Assembly (NCBI RefSeq): GCF_002161445.1
Contig: NZ_NFHT01000012.1
Coordinates: 29,355 to 93,354, forward strand
Source: Alistipes sp. An66
GTDB lineage: Bacteria > Bacteroidota > Bacteroidia > Bacteroidales > Rikenellaceae
Direction: 5' to 3'
DNA: 64,000 bases
The notes beneath the pieces were generated by a model, which made no database searches, was not told where the DNA came from, and was given only the letters and a program-made list of their open reading frames with translations. The number at the start of each line of letters is the position of its first letter. Within the stretch, counting starts at the first letter, position 1. Positions 9,601 through 18,491 of the stretch are shown in pieces. A program made the translations under genes and the position numbers.

Positions 9601-9966
9601 ATGATACAACAGGAAAGTAGACTCGTAGTAGCCGACAACAGCGGAGCCAAGGAGGTTCTCTGCATCCGCGTCCTCGGCGGTACGAAACGCCGCTACGCCT
9701 CGATCGGCGACAAGATCGTGGTAGCCGTCAAGAGCGCTACGCCCTCGGGCGACGTCAAGAAGGGTGCCGTGTCGAAGGCTGTCGTGGTCCGCACCACGAA
9801 GGAAATCAGACGTGCCAACGGTTCGTACATTCGTTTCGACGACAACGCCGTGGTGCTGCTCAACAACCAGGGTGAGATGCGCGGAACCCGTATCTTCGGC
9901 CCCGTGGCCCGCGAGCTGCGTGACCAGTACATGAAGATCATCTCCCTCGCACCCGAAGTTTTGTAA
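9601..9966 (+). CDS. rplN: 50S ribosomal protein L14
   Basis: A 121-residue L14, which forms intersubunit bridge B8 and is the docking site of the silencing factor RsfS. The start [18 protein letters not shown] and the end IISLAPEVL are diagnostic. It is the first gene of the spc-type portion. Confidence 0.98.
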   Translation: MIQQESRLVVADNSGAKEVLCIRVLGGTKRRYASIGDKIVVAVKSATPSGDVKKGAVSKAVVVRTTKEIRRANGSYIRFDDNAVVLLNNQGEMRGTRIFGPVARELRDQYMKIISLAPEVL

Positions 9967-9986
9967 TCATAAAAACTGTGTCGGAT

Positions 9987-10304
9987 ATGAAATTGCATAT
10001 TAAGAAAGGGGATCAGGTCCAGGTCATTGCCGGTGACTCGAAGGGCCAGCAGGGCAAAGTCCTGAAGGTCGAAGTCTCCAAGCAGCGCGCCATCGTCGAA
10101 GGGGTGAATCTCTGCAAGAAGGCCACCAAGCCCAATGCCAAGAACCCCCAGGGCGGTATCGTCGAGAAAGAGGCCCCGATCCATGTGTCGAACCTCATGC
10201 TCATCGACCCCAAGTCGGGCAAGCCGACCAAGGTCGGTCGCAAACTCGACTCCAAAGGTAAATTAGTTCGTTTCGCTAAAAAATCAGGGGAGGAGATCAA
10301 ATAA
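9987..10304 (+). CDS. rplX: 50S ribosomal protein L24
   Basis: The protein is 105 residues from the ATG at 9987 (MKLHIKKGD). A GTG three codons upstream at 9978 would add MSD and cannot be excluded. L24 is a KOW-domain protein that starts 50S assembly. The [19 protein letters not shown] block is the KOW motif. Its TAA overlaps the rplE ATG by one base, suggesting translational coupling. Confidence 0.96.
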   Translation: MKLHIKKGDQVQVIAGDSKGQQGKVLKVEVSKQRAIVEGVNLCKKATKPNAKNPQGGIVEKEAPIHVSNLMLIDPKSGKPTKVGRKLDSKGKLVRFAKKSGEEIK

Positions 10305-10861
10305 TGGCTTACGTACCTACACTCAAAACCCAGTATAAGGAGCAGATCAAACCTGCCCTTATGAAGGAGTTCGGCTACACGAGCGTCATGCAGTGCCCGA
10401 AACTCACCAAGATCGTCATCAATCAGGGAATGGGCCAGGCCGTTGCCGACAAGAAACTCATCGACGTGGCCGAAGCCGAGTTGACCCAGATCGCCGGTCA
10501 GAAGGCCGTGCAGACCCGTTCGCGGAAGGACATCTCGAACTTCAAACTGCGTAAGGGCATGCCCATCGGCGTGCGCGTCACGCTGCGCGACAACAAGATG
10601 TACGAGTTCCTGGAGCGTCTGATCGCCGTGGCACTGCCGCGTATCCGCGACTTCAAGGGTATCAACGAGAAGTTCGACGGCCAGGGCAACTACACCCTCG
10701 GCATCACCGAGCAGATCATCTTCCCGGAGATCGACATCGACAAGATCACCAAGATCTTCGGTATGGAGATCACCTTCGTGACCACGGCCAAGACCGACGA
10801 AGAGGCCTATGCCCTGCTGCGCGAATTCGGACTTCCTTTCAAAAACGCTAAAAAGAACTAA
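10304..10861 (+). CDS. rplE: 50S ribosomal protein L5
   Basis: A 185-residue L5, which binds 5S rRNA and the P-site tRNA. Conserved blocks include KIVINQGMG, the [15 protein letters not shown] segment and the closing LLREFGLPF. It starts inside the rplX stop codon and ends three bases before rpsN. Confidence 0.98.
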   Translation: MAYVPTLKTQYKEQIKPALMKEFGYTSVMQCPKLTKIVINQGMGQAVADKKLIDVAEAELTQIAGQKAVQTRSRKDISNFKLRKGMPIGVRVTLRDNKMYEFLERLIAVALPRIRDFKGINEKFDGQGNYTLGITEQIIFPEIDIDKITKIFGMEITFVTTAKTDEEAYALLREFGLPFKNAKKN

Positions 10862-10864
10862 GCC

Positions 10865-11161
10865 ATGGCAAAAGAATCGATGAAAGCCCGCGAGGTGAAG
10901 CGTGCGAAACTCGCCAAGCGCTACCAGCACAAGCGTGACGAGATCGCTGCGAAGGTGAAGAGCGGAGAAATGGACCACGAGGAGGCTTGGCAGGCACTGT
11001 CGAAGCTGCCGCGCAACTCGAATCCCATCCGCCAGCACAACCGCTGCAAGATCACGGGCCGTCCCAAAGGATACATCCGCCTGTTCGGCATCAGCCGTAT
11101 TCAGTTCCGCGAGATGGCATCCAAGGGCCTGATCCCGGGCGTTACGAAGGCCAGCTGGTAG
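10865..11161 (+). CDS. rpsN: 30S ribosomal protein S14, zinc-independent type
   Basis: The protein is 98 residues, the long S14 form, with a single Cys and therefore no CxxC zinc motif. It belongs to the C-minus class. Conserved segments are [16 protein letters not shown] and [19 protein letters not shown]. It is the last gene before a 677-nt gap that splits the spc operon. Confidence 0.97.
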   Translation: MAKESMKAREVKRAKLAKRYQHKRDEIAAKVKSGEMDHEEAWQALSKLPRNSNPIRQHNRCKITGRPKGYIRLFGISRIQFREMASKGLIPGVTKASW

Positions 11162-11559
11162 TCCCGGGGGGCTGCAAGGGGCAAGAGTGGGGTGGAGAGA
11201 GGGCACCGATTACGGAGTCCGCAGCCCCTCTCTCGAAAGCCGCCGGGCAAGCCCGGGCGTAAGGAAGGTTCCGGAATCCGGAAGGTGAAGAGCCTGTGCG
11301 GCATATGCCGCGGAGGAACCGGGGCCGATAGGGGTGTACGACCCGCGTAGATACGTCACAGTATCGGGGAAAGTGCCGCCGCAAGCGGTAACTTCCCGAT
11401 ATGTGGGGCGTAACGAAAAGTCGGACACTGGGTTACAGATTTCTCGGACCACGAGGCCGGAATCGGGTATCCCGTCGGACGGAGGCCGTTGCAGGCTTCG
11501 GACGGGATGGTCGGGAACCGGTTTTCGGGGTGTGATTGCGGGAGTTTCTGTACGGAATC
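11162..11559 (+). ncRNA. Candidate structured RNA region between rpsN and rpsH
   Basis: This non-coding stretch is dense with inverted repeats: two competing stems at 11168-11234; CCGGGC-aa-GCCCGG around 11240-11258; TTCCGGA-a-TCCGGAA at 11269-11283; the 14-bp palindrome GCGGCATATGCCGC at 11298-11311; a long stem ATCGGG...CCCGAT with inner CCGC/GCGG near 11363-11400; and ATCCCGTC...GACGGGAT around 11470-11509. Frames that cross it resemble no protein. It could be an attenuation or processing region, an autoregulatory target, or a separate small RNA. No Rfam family is recognised by eye. Confidence 0.4.
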
Positions 11560-11586
11560 ATGTTAGCAACTTCGGTGTGCTAACAT
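11560..11586 (+). terminator. UUCG-loop hairpin, possible end of the upstream transcript
   Basis: ATGTTAGCA at 11560-11568 pairs with TGCTAACAT at 11578-11586. The inner bases add AC/GT around a ttcg tetraloop, with one bulged G. Only a weak T stretch follows, so intrinsic termination is likely partial. An RNase-resistant 3' end is the alternative. A promoter lies about 50 nt further on. Confidence 0.5.
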
Positions 11587-11636
11587 TTCCGTATTCCTGC
11601 CAGCCCCGGAAAATCGCTAAAAATCAGGCGATCATC

Positions 11637-11667
11637 TTGGTTTTTTGGGAAATAATGCGTATATTTG
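11637..11667 (+). promoter_or_regulatory. Internal promoter for the rpsH-to-rplQ part
   Basis: TTG at 11637-11639 and TATATTTG at 11660-11667 are separated by 20 nt and match the Bacteroidetes consensus. Transcription starting near 11674 would give a leader of about 165 nt before rpsH. That leader is GC-rich at first and ends in an A/T-rich tract immediately before the start codon. Confidence 0.65.
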
Positions 11668-11838
11668 CGCGCTTTGTGCCCCGCGTATGCGTATGCGAAG
11701 GAGCTGTCGGACAGGTCCGGAACGTGCCGGAAAGCGGAGCCCAAAGATCCGGCCGGAAAACGGAACGCAGATGCAAACCGTTGAAAGCCAAAACGTTGTT
11801 TAACAATTTTATTTTTTAATTTTTAACTTCTATTCGTT

Positions 11839-12237
11839 ATGACTGATCCTATTGCGGACTTTCTGACCAGAATTAGAAACGCGGTGAAAGCCAACCACAA
11901 GGTGGTTGAAGCTCCCGGTTCAAAAATTAAACAGGAGATCACCAAGATCCTCTACGAGCAGGGCTACATCCTCGCTTACAAGTTCGACAAGGATGAAAAG
12001 GGACATCCGTCGATCAAAATCGCCCTCAAATGGGACGCCGCTACCAAGACCAATGCCATCAAGAACCTCAAACGCGTCAGCCGTCCGGGTCTGCGCCAGT
12101 ATGCTTCGGTGGCCGACATGCCCCGCGTGCTGAACGGTCTGGGTATCGCCATCATCTCGACTTCCAAAGGCATCATGACCGACGCCAAGGCACGTAAGGA
12201 AAACGTCGGCGGCGAGGTGCTGTGCTACATCTACTAA
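11839..12237 (+). CDS. rpsH: 30S ribosomal protein S8
   Basis: A 132-residue S8, a central-domain 16S rRNA binder. [15 protein letters not shown] at the start and a C-terminus ending GGEVLCYIY are typical. In E. coli S8 is the translational repressor of the spc operon, acting near the rplE start. Here rpsH is the first gene after the long gap and its own promoter, with a long leader that would be the obvious place for such control. Confidence 0.97.
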   Translation: MTDPIADFLTRIRNAVKANHKVVEAPGSKIKQEITKILYEQGYILAYKFDKDEKGHPSIKIALKWDAATKTNAIKNLKRVSRPGLRQYASVADMPRVLNGLGIAIISTSKGIMTDAKARKENVGGEVLCYIY

Positions 12238-12256
12238 TTAATTAAAAATCAACGCA

Positions 12257-12844
12257 ATGTCAAGAATTGGTAAATTACCTGTAAACCTGCCTGCCGGAGT
12301 TACCGTCGAGGTCGCTCCCGACAATACGGTAAGCGTGAAAGGGCCACTCGGGACGCTGAGTCAGAAGGTTGACTCGGACATCAAGGTAGAGGTCGGCACG
12401 CACACGGATCCCCACACGGGCAAGGAAATCCCCGCTGTTCTGGTGACCCGTCCGACGAACCAGCCGCGTCACCGCTCGCTCCACGGACTCTACCGCGCCC
12501 TGATCAACAACATGGTCATCGGCGTATCGAAGGGCTATGAAATCAAGCAGGAGCTCGTCGGTGTCGGCTTCAAGGCCGAAGTCAAGGGCCAGGTGCTCGA
12601 AATGAGCCTCGGCTATTCGCACGATACGCACTTCCTCCTTCCGAAAGAGGTGACCGCCACGGCCGTTACCGAGAAGAAGGGAAACCCGATCGTGACGCTG
12701 AAATCCATCGACAAGCAGCTCATCGGTCAGGTGGCTGCCAAGCTGCGCTCGCTGCGCAAGCCGGAACCCTACAAGGGCAAGGGTATCAAGTTCGTCGGCG
12801 AACAGCTGCGTCGCAAGGCCGGCAAGTCGGCAGGTGCTAAATAG
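12257..12844 (+). CDS. rplF: 50S ribosomal protein L6
   Basis: A 195-residue L6 with the two repeated domains of the family, somewhat longer than the 177 residues of E. coli. The extra residues fall in the first domain, around HTDPHTGKEIPAV. MSRIGKLPVNLPAGV and the C-terminal KPEPYKGKGIKF are diagnostic. L6 stabilises the sarcin-ricin region near the factor-binding site. Confidence 0.97.
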   Translation: MSRIGKLPVNLPAGVTVEVAPDNTVSVKGPLGTLSQKVDSDIKVEVGTHTDPHTGKEIPAVLVTRPTNQPRHRSLHGLYRALINNMVIGVSKGYEIKQELVGVGFKAEVKGQVLEMSLGYSHDTHFLLPKEVTATAVTEKKGNPIVTLKSIDKQLIGQVAAKLRSLRKPEPYKGKGIKFVGEQLRRKAGKSAGAK

Positions 12845-12860
12845 TTAATACGCTGAAATT

Positions 12861-13223
12861 ATGTCACTCAACAAGATAGAAAGAAGAGAGAGGATCAAGA
12901 TGCGTATCCGCAAGATCGTCAGCGGAACGCCCGCACAGCCTCGTATGACTGTATTCCGTAGCAACAAGCAGATCTACGTGCAGTTCATTGACGATCTCGC
13001 CGGGGTCACCCTCGCAACGGCATCTTCGCTCGACAAGGAGGTCGCCGCAGCCGCAGTCGGCAAGACCAAATGCGAAATCGCAGCCCTCGTGGGCAAACTG
13101 GCCGCCGAGCGCGCCGCTGCCAAGGGCATCTCCGCCGTGGCTTTCGACCGGAACGGCTACCTGTATCACGGAAGAGTTAAACAGCTGGCCGAAGCAGCTC
13201 GCGAAGGCGGTCTTAAATTCTAA
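12861..13223 (+). CDS. rplR: 50S ribosomal protein L18
   Basis: A 120-residue 5S rRNA-binding L18. The motif [18 protein letters not shown] and the end [20 protein letters not shown] match the family. The next gene, rpsE, begins six bases after its stop. Confidence 0.97.
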   Translation: MSLNKIERRERIKMRIRKIVSGTPAQPRMTVFRSNKQIYVQFIDDLAGVTLATASSLDKEVAAAAVGKTKCEIAALVGKLAAERAAAKGISAVAFDRNGYLYHGRVKQLAEAAREGGLKF

Positions 13224-13229
13224 TCGATC

Positions 13230-13748
13230 ATGGCAAATACCAATATAAAGAAAGTTCGCACGAGCGATCTCGAACTCAAAGACCGTCTCGTCAGCATCCA
13301 GCGCGTCACGAAGGTGACCAAGGGTGGTCGTACGTTCAGCTTCTCGGCCATCGTCGTCGTGGGTAACGAGGACGGCGTGGTAGGCTACGGCCTGGGCAAG
13401 GCTTCGGAAGTGCAGGCCGCCATCGCAAAAGGCGTCGAGGATGCCAAGAAAAATCTGATCAAGATCCCCGTAATCAACGGTACGATTCCCCACAAGCAGG
13501 AGTTCCGCTATGACGGTTCGCTGGTGATGATCCGTCCGGCCGCTCCGGGTACCGGTATCATCGCCGGAGGTGCCATGCGTGCCGTGCTGGAATCCGTGGG
13601 CGTGAAGAACGTGCTCGCCAAGAGCAAGGGCTCGTCGAACCCCCACAACCTCGTGAAGGCCACGATCGGTGCGCTGTGCGAGCTGCGCGACGCCGCCAGC
13701 ATCGCCCGCCTGCGCGGTATCTCCATGGACCAGGTGTTTAACGGTTAA
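13230..13748 (+). CDS. rpsE: 30S ribosomal protein S5
   Basis: A 172-residue S5, involved in decoding accuracy and the mRNA entry channel. The double-stranded RNA-binding fold is marked by [21 protein letters not shown] and by the loop [19 protein letters not shown]. Positions known for spectinomycin resistance lie in the KGGRTF region and look unchanged. Confidence 0.98.
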   Translation: MANTNIKKVRTSDLELKDRLVSIQRVTKVTKGGRTFSFSAIVVVGNEDGVVGYGLGKASEVQAAIAKGVEDAKKNLIKIPVINGTIPHKQEFRYDGSLVMIRPAAPGTGIIAGGAMRAVLESVGVKNVLAKSKGSSNPHNLVKATIGALCELRDAASIARLRGISMDQVFNG

Positions 13749-13761
13749 TTTCAGAACGGAA

Positions 13762-13950
13762 ATGGCAAGATTGAAAATCACCCAGATCAAAAGCCGGATC
13801 GGTGCTACGGAGCGTCAGTGCAAGAACCTCGACGCCCTGGGGCTGAAACGGATCAACGCCAGCGTCGAGCACGACGACTCGGTGATCATCAAGGGGATGA
13901 TCGAGCGCGTGAAACACCTCGTCAAGGTCGAGGTCGTTTCGGCAGAATAA
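13762..13950 (+). CDS. rpmD: 50S ribosomal protein L30
   Basis: The protein is 62 residues from the ATG at 13762 (MARLKITQIKSRIG). A longer frame running back into rpsE is only read-through of the same frame. L30 is a small 23S rRNA-binding protein absent from some bacteria. The core LDALGLKRIN and a C-terminus ending in VKVEVV identify it. Gap to rplO is 28 nt. Confidence 0.96.
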   Translation: MARLKITQIKSRIGATERQCKNLDALGLKRINASVEHDDSVIIKGMIERVKHLVKVEVVSAE

Positions 13951-13978
13951 GTTTAACGGCAAACGATTTTTAAGCAAC

Positions 13979-14425
13979 ATGGAACTCAATAATCTCAAAC
14001 CTGCAAAGGGTTCAACGCACCACGACAAGCGAATCGGCCGCGGTGCCGGATCGGGTCACGGCGGCACGGCCACCCGCGGTCACAAGGGTGCACAGTCGCG
14101 TTCGGGATACTCGCGCAAACTCGGTTTCGAGGGCGGTCAGATGCCGCTCCAACGCCGACTGCCGAAGTTCGGATTCACGAACCTCAAACGCGTCGAGTTC
14201 AAGGCCATCAACCTCGGAGCACTCGAAGACCTCGCTGCCAAGAAGCAGCTCTCGGAGATTACGGTCGAAACGCTTATCGCCGCAGGCTTCATCTCGTCGA
14301 ACGACAAGGTGAAGATCCTCGGAAACGGTGCCCTCACGAAAGCCCTCGCCGTCAAGGCTCACGCTTTCTCGAAGAGCGCCGAGGCTGCCATCACGGCCGC
14401 CGGCGGTAGCGTTGAAAAACTGTAA
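13979..14425 (+). CDS. rplO: 50S ribosomal protein L15
   Basis: A 148-residue L15. The glycine-rich N-terminal tail (KRIGRGAGSGHGGTATRGHKG) and the FEGGQMPLQRRLPKFGF segment are characteristic. It precedes secY, as in most bacteria. Confidence 0.98.
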   Translation: MELNNLKPAKGSTHHDKRIGRGAGSGHGGTATRGHKGAQSRSGYSRKLGFEGGQMPLQRRLPKFGFTNLKRVEFKAINLGALEDLAAKKQLSEITVETLIAAGFISSNDKVKILGNGALTKALAVKAHAFSKSAEAAITAAGGSVEKL

Positions 14426-14446
14426 GAACCTTAGAACCCGAAAACT

Positions 14447-15823
14447 ATGAATCAGTATCTGGTTGTTGGTATCGTCTTTATAGTGATCATCGCTCTTCTG
14501 GCGACCAACAAGAAATTGGTAGAAACGCTCAAAAACATCTACAAGATCGAGGAGCTCCGCAAACGTGTGCTGTACACGATCGGGCTGCTGCTTGTATACC
14601 GTTTGGGCAGTTTCGTCGTGATTCCGGGTATCAACCCCAACGCCCTGGGCGAAGGATCGGCGTATGCCAGCCAGCTGGAAGGCAACGGACTTCTGGGTCT
14701 GTTGAATGTCTTCTCCGGCGGCGCATTCGGCAATGCGGCGATCTTTGCACTCGGAGTCATGCCGTATATCACCGCCTCGATCATCATCCAGCTCATGGGC
14801 ATGATGGTACCGTATTTCCAGAAAATGCAGAAGGAGGGTGAGAGCGGCCGCCGCAAGATGAACCAGTGGACCCGTTTCCTGACGATCGGCGTGCTGATCC
14901 TTCAGGGCCCGGCTTACATCGCGAACCTCTACCATCAGGTTCCCACGGCGTTCGTCTACGGCAACACGTTCGGCTTCGTAGCCTATGCGACGACGATCCT
15001 CATCGCCGGTACCATGTTCATCATGTGGCTGGGCGAGAAGATCACCGACAAGGGTATCGGCAACGGTATCTCGCTGATCATCATGATCGGTATCGTGGCG
15101 CGCCTCCCGCACGCGCTGCTTGCCGAGGTCAACGCCCGTTTCCAGACGGCTTCGGGCAGCGCCATCATGCTGATCCTCGAGCTGATCCTGCTGTTCCTTG
15201 TCTTCATGGCAACGATAGCCCTGGTACAGGCAGTCCGCAAGGTGCCCGTACAGTATGCCAAACGTATCGTGGGTAACAAACAGTACGGAGGCGTGCGTCA
15301 GTACATCCCCTTGAAGATGAATGCGGCCAACGTGATGCCGATCATCTTCGCACAGGCCCTGATGTTCATCCCCGCCCTGTTCTCCGGAACGGCCTTCGCC
15401 GCAGCATTCAGCTCGATGACCGGTTTCTGGTACAACTTTACGCTGGCAGTGCTGGTGATCGCCTTCACCTATTTCTACACGGCGATCATCATCAACCCTC
15501 AAATGATGGCCGATGACATGAAGCGAAACGGCGGCTTCATCCCGGGCGTGAAACCGGGCAAGCAGACCGTGAACTACATCGACACCATCATGACGCGTAT
15601 CACGCTCCCCGGGTCGTTCTTCCTGGCCATCGTGGCAATCCTGCCGGCGCTGGCGATGAAGTTCCTCGGCATCCAGCAGTCGTTCGCCTACTTCTACGGC
15701 GGAACGTCGCTGCTGATCATGGTGGGCGTGGTGCTCGACACTCTCAAACAGATCGAGAGCTACCTGCTGATGCGCCACTACGACGGTCTGATGAAGACCG
15801 GCCGTATCCAGGGCCGTCATTAG
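14447..15823 (+). CDS. secY: SecY preprotein translocase subunit
   Basis: A 458-residue multi-spanning inner-membrane protein that forms the Sec channel with SecE and SecG. About ten hydrophobic segments are readable. The sequence YKIEELRKRVLYTIGLL marks the N-terminal family block, and RNGGFIPGVKPGKQT is the conserved cytoplasmic loop that contacts SecA and the ribosome. It is 15-20 residues longer than E. coli SecY, mostly at the N-terminus. Confidence 0.98.
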   Translation: MNQYLVVGIVFIVIIALLATNKKLVETLKNIYKIEELRKRVLYTIGLLLVYRLGSFVVIPGINPNALGEGSAYASQLEGNGLLGLLNVFSGGAFGNAAIFALGVMPYITASIIIQLMGMMVPYFQKMQKEGESGRRKMNQWTRFLTIGVLILQGPAYIANLYHQVPTAFVYGNTFGFVAYATTILIAGTMFIMWLGEKITDKGIGNGISLIIMIGIVARLPHALLAEVNARFQTASGSAIMLILELILLFLVFMATIALVQAVRKVPVQYAKRIVGNKQYGGVRQYIPLKMNAANVMPIIFAQALMFIPALFSGTAFAAAFSSMTGFWYNFTLAVLVIAFTYFYTAIIINPQMMADDMKRNGGFIPGVKPGKQTVNYIDTIMTRITLPGSFFLAIVAILPALAMKFLGIQQSFAYFYGGTSLLIMVGVVLDTLKQIESYLLMRHYDGLMKTGRIQGRH

Positions 15824-15856
15824 GAGTTTGTCCGAAGAGTTTTTAGCGAAGAATCA

Positions 15857-16633
15857 ATGATCTATTTGAAAACAGACGAGGAGATCGAACTGCTCCGCGA
15901 AAACAATATTCTGGTGTCGAAGACCCTGGCGGAAGTGGGGCGCCACATCCGTCCGGGGATCTCGACCCTGGAACTGGATCGCATCGCCGAGGAGTTTATC
16001 CGCGCGCACGGCGCAGTTCCGGCTTTCCTCGGGTATCAGGGATTTCCCGCTTCGTTATGCATATCGGTTAACGAACAGGTAGTTCACGGTATCCCATCCT
16101 CGAAATGCGTCCTCCGTGAGGGCGACATCGTTTCGGTCGATTGCGGTACGTTTATGAAGGGGTTTGTTGGTGATTCGGCGTATACGTTCGCCGTCGGAGA
16201 GGTTGCCGAGGATGTACGGCAGCTCATGGAGGTCACCAAAGAGGCTCTTTATAAAGGTACGGCACAGGCAAAGGCCGGCAATCGCGTGGGCGACGTGTCG
16301 GCGGCCGTGCAGGAGCACGCCGAAAGCTTCGGCTACGGCGTGGTGCGCGAGTTGGAAGGTCACGGACTGGGTCGGAAAATGCACGAAGACCCGGGTGTCC
16401 CCAATTACGGCGCACGCGGCAGAGGCCCCCTGCTCAAAGAGGGCATGGTCATCTGCATCGAACCCATGATCAACATGGGGACCAAGGCGGTGGTGTTCGA
16501 ACGGGATGGCTGGACGGTCCGCACACGGGACCGCAAGCCTGCGGCTCACTACGAGTTCGCGGTTGCGATCCGCAAGTCCGGGCCCGATGTCCTGACGGAC
16601 TTCAATATCATCGAACAGGCAATTAACAACTGA
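15857..16633 (+). CDS. map: Type I methionine aminopeptidase
   Basis: A 258-residue enzyme that removes the initiator methionine from nascent proteins. All metal ligands of the pita-bread fold are present: Asp95, Asp106, His169, Glu202 and Glu233, plus substrate His77. Location between secY and infA is typical for Bacteroidetes and Gram-positives. The infA start follows after six bases. Confidence 0.97.
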   Translation: MIYLKTDEEIELLRENNILVSKTLAEVGRHIRPGISTLELDRIAEEFIRAHGAVPAFLGYQGFPASLCISVNEQVVHGIPSSKCVLREGDIVSVDCGTFMKGFVGDSAYTFAVGEVAEDVRQLMEVTKEALYKGTAQAKAGNRVGDVSAAVQEHAESFGYGVVRELEGHGLGRKMHEDPGVPNYGARGRGPLLKEGMVICIEPMINMGTKAVVFERDGWTVRTRDRKPAAHYEFAVAIRKSGPDVLTDFNIIEQAINN

Positions 16634-16639
16634 AACTCT

Positions 16640-16858
16640 ATGGCAAAACAAGCAGCTATCGAACGTGACGGCACGATTATCGAAGCCCTGTCGAATGCGA
16701 TGTTCCGCGTCGAACTGGACAACGGTCACGTGCTTACCGCTCATATCTCCGGCAAGATGCGGATGCACTACATCAAGATCCTGCCCGGGGATAAAGTAAA
16801 AGTGGAGATGACGCCCTATGACCTTACCAAAGGACGTATCTCTTTCCGGTACAAATAA
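16640..16858 (+). CDS. infA: Translation initiation factor IF-1
   Basis: A 72-residue OB-fold protein that binds the A site during initiation. The sequence [17 protein letters not shown] and the end [13 protein letters not shown] are diagnostic. It lies between map and rpmJ. Confidence 0.98.
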   Translation: MAKQAAIERDGTIIEALSNAMFRVELDNGHVLTAHISGKMRMHYIKILPGDKVKVEMTPYDLTKGRISFRYK

Positions 16859-16873
16859 TTAGACGCTTGAAAA

Positions 16874-16990
16874 ATGAAAGTCAAAGCATCCATCAAGAAG
16901 AGAAGCGAGGATTGCAAGATCGTGAAGCGCAAAGGCAAGCTTTACGTCATCTGCAAGAAGAATCCCAAGTTCAAAATGCGCCAGGGTTAG
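16874..16990 (+). CDS. rpmJ: 50S ribosomal protein L36 with a degraded zinc site
   Basis: A 38-residue protein from the ATG at 16874 to the TAG at 16988-16990. The start [10 protein letters not shown] and the end KFKMRQG identify L36. In the zinc-binding form the ligands are Cys11, Cys14, Cys27 and His33. Here position 11 is Ser and 33 is Phe, while Cys14 and Cys27 remain, so the site can no longer hold zinc with four ligands. L36 helps fold 23S rRNA late in 50S assembly. It has the normal position before rpsM. Confidence 0.96.
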   Translation: MKVKASIKKRSEDCKIVKRKGKLYVICKKNPKFKMRQG

Positions 16991-17021
16991 TTTAACAAGT
17001 TAAAAAAGAAGGAATTACAAT

Positions 17022-17402
17022 ATGGCACGTATTGTCGGTGTAGATTTACCGAAAAACAAGAGAGGCGAGATCGGCCTGACCTATATCTACGGCATCGGTC
17101 GTTCTACGGCTCGCAAGATTCTCGACGCCGCAGGCATCAGCTACGACGTCAAGGTTCAGGACTGGTCGGACGACCAGGTCGGCGCAATCCGTTCGCAGAT
17201 TGCCGAAATGGGCATCAAGGTCGAGGGCGAATGCCGCTCGATGGTCCAGTTGAACATCAAACGACTCATGGATATCGGCTGCTACCGGGGTATCCGTCAC
17301 CGTCTGGGCCTTCCGGTCCGCGGCCAGTCGACCAAGAACAACGCGCGTACCCGCAAGGGCCGCAAGAAGACCGTCGCAAACAAGAAAAAGGCAACGAAGT
17401 AA
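17022..17402 (+). CDS. rpsM: 30S ribosomal protein S13
   Basis: A 126-residue S13 of the 30S head, forming bridges to L5 and contacting P-site tRNA through its basic tail. [19 protein letters not shown] and the [14 protein letters not shown](S)TK(N)NARTRKG stretch are diagnostic. First gene of the alpha-type section, 13 nt before rpsK. Confidence 0.98.
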   Translation: MARIVGVDLPKNKRGEIGLTYIYGIGRSTARKILDAAGISYDVKVQDWSDDQVGAIRSQIAEMGIKVEGECRSMVQLNIKRLMDIGCYRGIRHRLGLPVRGQSTKNNARTRKGRKKTVANKKKATK

Positions 17403-17415
17403 TCTTTAAGGAATT

Positions 17416-17805
17416 ATGGCAAAGAAAACTGGAACAGTCAAGAAGAAGGTTGTCAAGGTGGGCGCCGTGGGCAATGCCTATGTTCACTCCACTTTCAACA
17501 ACGTAATCATCACCATCACCAACGAGGTGGGCGATGTCATCAGCTGGTCGTCGGCCGGTAAGATGGGATTCCGTGGTTCGAAGAAGAATACTCCGTATGC
17601 CGCCCAGACGTCGGCCGCCGATTGCGCCAAGGTCGCTTACGACATGGGTCTGCGCAAGGTCAAGGTCTATGTCAAGGGTCCGGGTGCGGGTCGCGAGTCG
17701 GCCGTGCGCACCATCCACGGAGCCGGTATCGAGGTGATGGAGATCATCGACGTCACTCCGCTGCCGCACAACGGCTGCCGTGCTCCCAACCGTCGCCGTG
17801 TATAG
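17416..17805 (+). CDS. rpsK: 30S ribosomal protein S11
   Basis: A 129-residue S11 on the 30S platform near the mRNA exit and the E site. [17 protein letters not shown] and the closing [16 protein letters not shown] are family signatures. It is followed by 54 nt before rpsD. Confidence 0.98.
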   Translation: MAKKTGTVKKKVVKVGAVGNAYVHSTFNNVIITITNEVGDVISWSSAGKMGFRGSKKNTPYAAQTSAADCAKVAYDMGLRKVKVYVKGPGAGRESAVRTIHGAGIEVMEIIDVTPLPHNGCRAPNRRRV

Positions 17806-17859
17806 TTGCCGGTCGGAACGGAAAGGAAATATTTCAAGGTTTTTTAATATTGCAAGACA

Positions 17860-18468
17860 ATGGGAAAATACATAGGACCTAAATCGAAAATCGCCCGCCG
17901 GTTCGGCGAAGCTATCTATGGTGCGGACAAGGTGCTCGAAAAGCGCAATGTTCCCCCCGGACAGCACGGTCTGGCGCGCAAGCGCAAGAAAGTGTCGGAG
18001 TACGGCACGCAGTTGAGCGAGAAGCAGAAGGCCAAATACACCTACGGACTTCTGGAAAAGCAGTTCTCGCGCACGTATGAACAGGCAGCCCGTATGGGCG
18101 GTATCACGGGCGAGAACCTGCTGAAACTGCTCGAATGCCGTCTGGACAACGTCGTTTACCGCTTGGGTATCGCTCCGACGCGTGCAGCTGCCCGTCAGCT
18201 CGTTTCGCACTGCCACATCTGTGTGAACGGCAAGGTCGTGAACATTCCGTCGTACTCGCTGCGTGCGGGGGACATCGTGTCGGTTCGCGAGAAGTCGAAG
18301 AGCCTCGAAGTGATTACGGCCTCCCTGTCCGGTTCGTCGAAGAGCCGCTACGCCTGGTTGGAGTGGGACAACGCCACGATGAGCGGCAAGTTCCTCCAGC
18401 GTCCGGAGCGTGAGGAGATCCCCGAAAACATCAAGGAGCAGCTTATCGTCGAGTTGTACTCGAAGTAG
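17860..18468 (+). CDS. rpsD: 30S ribosomal protein S4
   Basis: A 202-residue S4, the primary 16S binder that starts 30S assembly. It is the zinc-free type: the N-terminal region lacks the four clustered Cys. The S4 RNA-binding domain [21 protein letters not shown] is clear. In E. coli S4 represses the alpha operon. The 54-nt spacer upstream, with a T-run, is too short to judge by eye. Confidence 0.98.
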   Translation: MGKYIGPKSKIARRFGEAIYGADKVLEKRNVPPGQHGLARKRKKVSEYGTQLSEKQKAKYTYGLLEKQFSRTYEQAARMGGITGENLLKLLECRLDNVVYRLGIAPTRAAARQLVSHCHICVNGKVVNIPSYSLRAGDIVSVREKSKSLEVITASLSGSSKSRYAWLEWDNATMSGKFLQRPEREEIPENIKEQLIVELYSK

Positions 18469-18491
18469 TAATCAAAACAAATTCACGCATT

